Shown here: positions 1 to 6,000 of the stretch, in pieces
Layout of the letters: each line of letters opens with the position of its first letter
Numbering within the stretch: position 1 is the stretch's first letter
NCBI GenBank assembly: GCA_943332745.1
Contig: CALQQQ010000043.1
Location: 1 to 8,145 of the forward strand
Reading direction: 5' to 3'
Source: Opitutus sp. GAS368
GTDB taxonomy: Bacteria > Verrucomicrobiota > Verrucomicrobiae > Opitutales > UBA953
DNA: 8,145 nucleotides
Notes under the pieces: generated by a model
Told to the model about the DNA's origin: nothing
Seen by the model: the letters and a program-made list of their open reading frames with translations, nothing else
Database searches by the model: none
Made by a program: the position numbers and the translations under genes

Positions 1-3000
1 CGTGTCGTTAAGCGTGACCGTGGCATTCGCCCCGAGCAGATTAAACATCCCCGTGGCCCCGCGCACTTCGAAGTTACCCCCGGCGACATTCCAGGCCGCG
101 ACCTGATTATCCGCCGTCTGATTCCAAGGATAGAGGTAGAGAGTGCCCGGACCGGTCTTGGTGATGGTACCCGTACCGCCCTGGGCGATGATCGGACCCG
201 CGAAAGTCGCGGAACCACCCGTGGTACCGGCCACCTGGTAGCCGGTGCTGATCGTGGTATTAGCCTGGGTGAAGTTGGCCGTGCCGGCCACCAGCATGCC
301 GTAACTGAGCTGGGCTGCAGCACCACCCGTGAAGATGAATCCAGCGGAATTGACCGTCAGGTTATTGATGACCGCGGCGGCGGTGGTGAGCGGGCCATCA
401 AGGGTCGAAGTGATGTTCGGCGAGCCGAAGTTGTTCAGCGCGGCGATGGTCACATTGTAACCAGCACCGGCACCGAACTGCTGGGCAGGTTGCGAGGCGA
501 CGGTTTCGACATTGACGACGTTACCAAAGGTCAGCGAACCACCCGCCAGGGTGATGCCACCCGAGCCGAGGGCTAACGGGTTATTGATGATCAACCTGCC
601 GGAAGCAGCCGGCAAGTTAGTGGTACTGGACCCCTGCGGGGTGAGGCCACCAATATTCGCGGAGAAGATCGGTCCGGCGTTGACGGTCGTACCACCGGAG
701 AAGGCGTTCACGCCGACGTCGCTGCCGATGGAGATCGGCGTGGAGAGGATGCTGACACCGTAGCCCGACTTCACGAGGGAAACGACGCCCGCGCCGTCGC
801 GGATCACGCCGGTGAAGGCCTGGCCAGCACCGAAGTAGCCCGTCGCAGCGGAGAAGGAGCCCGGGACGAAGCCCGTCGCAATCGTGAGCGTGGCCGGCGT
901 GGCGCTGGCGTTCGTGACGAAGCCGGTGCCCGACAAGCCACCGAAGGTGAGACCCAAACCATTGAGGTCGAGCGTACCCGTGTCGTTGACCTGGAGATTG
1001 ACGCTCGCGCTGGTGCCCGCACCGCCCGTGGGGACGGAAGCCGCGCTGCCGAAGCGGAGGATACCCTCGTGGACGAAGATCGTGCGGATCGAGGTGTTAG
1101 TCTGATTCGGCACCGGCATGACATTGGCCGTGCCGCTCAAGATAAGCGTACCCGCCCCGGCTTTGATGAAGTCGGCGGCGCGGAAATTAGCGCTGATGGT
1201 CGACGTCGTGCCGGTCTGCCCTTCCCGGACGTAGACGTAAGCATCGCCAGGTCCCGCCAAGGTGCCGAAGCTGAGCGTGCCCGCACCCGAGATAATCGGT
1301 CCAGCGGTGCCCGACCCATTCATGATCAGACCGCCGCCGGTGATCCGGAGCATGTCCGTCGAATTGGTCAGGGTCAGGTTCGCCCCGAGCTGGACGGCAT
1401 ACTGCTCAATCAGACCCGAGATGGTCGTCGCGTCTGTGATCTTGGAGAAATAGCTCTCACCGGCGACGCCGGTTCCACCCGTGGTGGTCGCTGAGGCGAG
1501 GGCGCTGCCACCGAGGGTGAAGTGCGTCGCATCAGTGATCGCTCCGACGGTGGATCCCGAGGGAATGCCGGGGCCCGAGACGAGCATGCCGACAGATAAG
1601 CCGACCGTGCTGAGGACGGTGATCGAGCCGTTCGCGTTCGTGGTCGCCAAGCCGTTCAAGGCCACGGGCATCGCAAAACCAAGACCCGTTCCTGCGGAAC
1701 CCAGGGCAGTGGCCGCCGAGTTGATGACGAAAGTCGTGCCGTTCGCGTTGACTGAGACCACCGTCGAACCCGCCGGGATATTCGGACCCGAGACCACCAT
1801 GCCCGGCAAGAGCCCGGTGGTGCTCGTGACGGTCACGCTATTACCGCCCAAGGTGGTAGCGAGGTTGGTGAGCGAGACCTGAGGCTTATACGCGGAACCC
1901 GCACCGGCGGAGCCGGCCACCGTGGTGGCGGCGCTGATCGTGAAGGTCGTACCGTCCGTGATCGAGGCCACGGTGGCCCCAACGGGGATATTCGGGCCGA
2001 CGACGGACATGCCGATGACGAGACCCGTGGTGCTGGCGACAGTGATGGTATTATCCACCCCATTGGTGGAAAGGCCCGTGAGGGGCAGCGGCAGCGGCAG
2101 CGTGCTCAACACCGCCGGGAGGAAGCCGTTGGTGCTGTAATTGGCAAAGGTGGCGTCGCTGTTGGCGGCGGCGTTGCGCATGACCACGCTCGCAGTATCG
2201 AGGATGCCGCGGGTACCAGTGGTGGCCGGAGCCACGGTCGAAATCAACTTCTGGGCGAGCGTACCCTGACCGAAGTTCGTGAGATCCGTGCCCTGGATCG
2301 TCAACATGCCGCGATACTGCAGCGGGTTCGTCGGGGTAATGGTGGCCGCACCAGCCGAAGCAGCGGTCACGTAGTTCACCGTCACCGAGGTGGCCGAGAC
2401 AATCGAGGTCACGAAGGTCCCCGGATAAATCGCGGTGCCCTGGATGCCCATGCCGACATAGTAGCCAGCCGTACTCGTCAGACCGGTGATTGTGTTACCG
2501 TTGCTGGCCAGCGTCGCCGTGGTCGAGGCCGCAAAGTTGTAGGCGTTCGAGACCGTGCCGAAGGTCAGCGTGGTGGTGCCGGGCGCGGTGAGGGAGACAT
2601 AGCTACCGCCGAGGTAGTAAAGCCCGCCGGTCTGGGTGATAGTCTGGGCCGCCGAGCCATTCAGGCCGAGGAGACCGCCCGTGACGTAGATATTACCTGC
2701 TGCTGCGGCAAAGGGATTGCCGGAGACGTTCGTCGAGGTGACCGAGTTCAGTCGGTTGTCGACGGTCGCGCTCGCGGAAACCCAGGGATTGTAACCCCCG
2801 ATGGCCAAGCCGGTGTTGGTGTTGACGCCAGTATACGCCGGGGCCGCCCACGTGGAAGTCGAGCTGACAGGATTCATCACCATGGCTCCGAGGCCACTCT
2901 TGGTGAGCGTAAAGGCGCCCGAGAGGGCCGCGAAGCCAGCGGTGGCACCGCCGCCACCGATCGTGGACTGGTCCTGCCCGCGGAGGGTGAAGGTGTTGCC

Positions 3001-6000
3001 TTGGACGACGTTCAGGATGCTGTTCGCGGCCAGGACGTATTCGTGATCGGACTGGAAAGTGCCGTTGATGGCCAGCGTGCCACCGTTCAGATTGACCAGC
3101 GTGGAGCGACCGAGCGTCCAATTGGTCGGAGCGGAAGCGGAGCGCAGGAAGCCCGTAGGCGCAGAGCCCGTGTAAGTAATCCCGAGGGACGTGTCGCGGT
3201 TCACCACCAAGGTGCCGGCATTGATCTGCCACGACGTGCCCACCAAGGCCGCAGTGGCGGACGTGTAGGCGCCCGCGAGGTTGTTACCGTTATAGAAGAG
3301 AATCCCGAAGCCATCCTTGGTCGGAAGGCTACCGTTGGCGGCTGCCCCGGCGGCATAGGAGAGGTCGCCACCAAGGGAGATGACCCCTTGCTGGGTGTTC
3401 ACGCGCATGAAGCGAGCGAGCTGGCCGTTATTGGCAGAACCCTCCGCCAAGGTAATGGCGCCGGTACGGATGAAGTTGATGCTACCTCGGCCTTCGAGCT
3501 TGATCGCTTCGCCGAAGCCCAAGTTGGCCTGCATCGCAAAGCTCAGCTGATTCGGAATCGTGAGGTTGAGTCCATTGGAGCCGATAGAACCGACGCGGTC
3601 CGTGGCATCCGACGACCCGCCGTCGAACGTGAGCGTGCCCGTGCCCACGGGGCCGGAGATGATGAACGGAGCCGCCAGCGTGCCGGACCACAAGGTGTCT
3701 CCACCGAGGACCAAGCGGGCGTTCTGCAGATTGACGCCCCCGGTGAAGGTGTTCGTGGAGTAACCGTTGACGTTGTTAAGGAGACGGACGACGCCGTTGT
3801 CGGTATTGCTCGTCGACGTATCACCGATGCGCAGAATGGAGGCGCCGATGATGTTACCGGTGACATCAAGCGTGCCAACGCTGGTACGATTGATGCTCCG
3901 CAGGTGCGCAATCGTGGTGGCGGAGGTCATCGACGTCTGGATCGTGCCACTGATGGTCGCACGGTACAGCGAGTTGCTGACGATGTAATTATTGTTGGAC
4001 GCGGTGGAATTGATCTGGATATCGCGACCCATGGTCATGTTGCCGCCGAGCATCAGGACGGAACCAGCGCTATCCGCCATGACCAGCGGGGTGGCGCTAT
4101 TGCCGAGGGAACCAGCGACATTAGGTAACGCGTTTGAGCCGAGGATCAGCCAACCTTGGGAAAGCGTGGTCGTGCCCTTGTAGGTGTGGTCGCCGCGGAG
4201 CAGCAAAAGCTGACTCCCGGTCTTGATGATATTACTGCCGAGTTCACCGGAGATGACGCCGAGGAAACCGAGCATGCCGCTCCCTCCCGACGAGAAGGTA
4301 TGCGTCGCCGAGACCCCCCCTGGCGAGAGGTTCACATTGCCGAGGAAGAGGAGATCGCGGTAGGCGTTATCGCCGACGAAGGAGACATCCGCGATTACGT
4401 CCACGTCGTTCAACAACGTCACCTGATTGAGCGTGCCGTCGATGCGGATATTGCCGGAGGCGGCGACACTCTGGTTCAAGGTGATCTTGCCGGAACCGAA
4501 GGCGAAATTATTCGCGATACGAATCGCGAGGCCCGGATTGATCATCGTGCCGCCGGTATAGTTGTTGCGGAGATCGAGGCGCACACCGGTGTCCCCCCTC
4601 ATGTTACCGTTGATCATCATCTGGGTCGACGTGCCGTCTTCGGCCACGTTGGCGCCGTAGACGACGCTGTTCGAACCCGTCAGCACGTTTTCAAACGCAT
4701 TCCCGCCAAGCCAGAGTTGGACCTGATTGCCGCCGAAGCCGATGCGATACACCCCATCAGTGCTGGCGCCGAGGGTCGGGGCGAAATACACGCCCGACGA
4801 CGTGAGATTGGTCGAACCGGAGCCTCCGCCGGCACCGAGCCAGAGCTTACCGCCGCCCGCTGCGGTTTCGAGGGCGCCGATATCCAGCGCGTTATATTGG
4901 AAACCAGCCCCGAGGCCGAGGCCGCCGAGGTAGCGACCGGTCGTCGCAAAGTTGACCTTGCCCACGGTGGGGGTCGTCGCGATGAGGCCCGCGAGTTCCG
5001 CCTGGGTCACGCTATAAGTCAGCAGCAAGCCGGAGAGGCCGAAGCCGTCGGTCTTCGAGGTGACCTTCTGGCTGGCGATGTTGCTGGCCGAAAGAATGCT
5101 GAGGGCCGTGCCGGGTTGGAGGACGATGTCCCCCACGCCGAAGGGCGTACCGGTGCGCGCCAAGCTCTGGACGATGCTCGTGGCGGTGTTGACGTCGCCC
5201 GCATACACGTCGATGCCGACCTGACCGGCGGTGCCGAAGGAGTTATTCGGGTTCGAGAATTCGACGCTGCCGTTACCCAGCTTAGTGAACTTACCGCCCG
5301 TGACGGCCCCCGTGAAGATCGTGCGGCCGCTGTTATCGAAGCCCGCGTTGATGACGTTATTGCTCGCACCAAAGCTGGTCGCACCGGTGAAGTAAAGATT
5401 ACCTCCGGTGCTCAGAGTATTGGCCGTGCCCGCGCCGAGATTGCTGAAGATGACCCCGCCGAAGATGGAAGACTGATTCGTCCCGCCGTCAGCGCGGGCA
5501 CGCGAGTAGACGCCGGAGTCGCCGGTGAGGTAGATATTCCCGCCGATGACGGAGGTAACCTGTACATCGGAGACCTGGTTGGCGTCGAAGCCGGTCCGAG
5601 CGGAGACGTAACTACCCGCCGTCAGCCACGCCCCCTGCAGGTAGATGTCCTGGCCATTGGAGACCGAGTTGATCGCCGTTCCGCTGCTGGAGAGCGGATT
5701 GATCAGGCGAAGCCCGCCGTTATTGACGACAATCGGTCCGGTAATGGTGTTGCTCCCCGTCAGGGTCAGAGTACCGTCCCCGAACTTGAGCAGGCCGCTC
5801 GCGTAGACGCGGGCGTTCAGGTAGGTCGTCTGACCACTAGCGACGAAGATGGTGGCCTGGCTGGCGCCAGCATCGCCGAAATACATGCGCATACCGGGCA
5901 AACCCGTCGGCGAGGTGAAGGTGCTGTTGACCGTGAGCACCGGGTTAATGATGTTGCTGGTCGTGGTCAGCAAGCCGCCCGAGGCGATCGTGATGTCATT

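Larger units (their letters stand above)
1045..2232 (-). repeat. Long PATR unit, copy 2, interrupted by a VGM array
   Basis: Residues 1972-2367. The unit starts near TGTRGILDTASVVMRN and SDATFANYSTNGFLPAVLST, then carries the VGM array (2022-2230). It resumes with ATTISGLIEQYAVQLGANLT then LTNSTDMLRITGGGLIMNGS. It ends in a PATR (ISANFRAADFIKAGAGTLIL, K2328; 1045-1197), followed after a 19-residue loop by the strand TIFVHEGILRFG. The ordering matches unit copy 1 at 5701-6339. The N-G-x-x-P-A-x and I-x-G-G-G-L-[IL] elements are typical of giant PATR proteins, where they normally sit closer together. The array therefore looks inserted in a loop of this unit. Confidence 0.6.

Noticed and set aside
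2051..2059. TTATCCACC resembling a DnaA box
   Set aside because: It is a single near-match inside coding sequence, with no cluster, no AT-rich element and no replication gene nearby.
1456..2082. Tandem repeats as a possible CRISPR-like array
   Set aside because: The period is about 210 bases, the copies are diverged at DNA level, and the frame stays open through all of them. It is a protein repeat.
2693..3232. A 179-codon minus-strand frame rich in Arg and His
   Set aside because: It is out of frame with the giant gene and overlaps it completely. The real frame gives PATR motifs and lead-in strands here; this one gives low-complexity sequence.
3001..4128. A 375-codon plus-strand open frame
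   Set aside because: Same mirror register as above, with shadow composition and no recognisable motif. Its stop at 4126-4128 is simply a Leu TTA codon of the real gene.
4195..4599. Two RGD tripeptides (residues 1183-1185 and 1317-1319) as possible cell-binding sites
   Set aside because: The second lies exactly where the PATR consensus has L-S-G-x-N-T-Y, so it is an ordinary variant. The first is in a turn before a YTGGT box. With no host context and 2715 residues, two RGDs are weak evidence.
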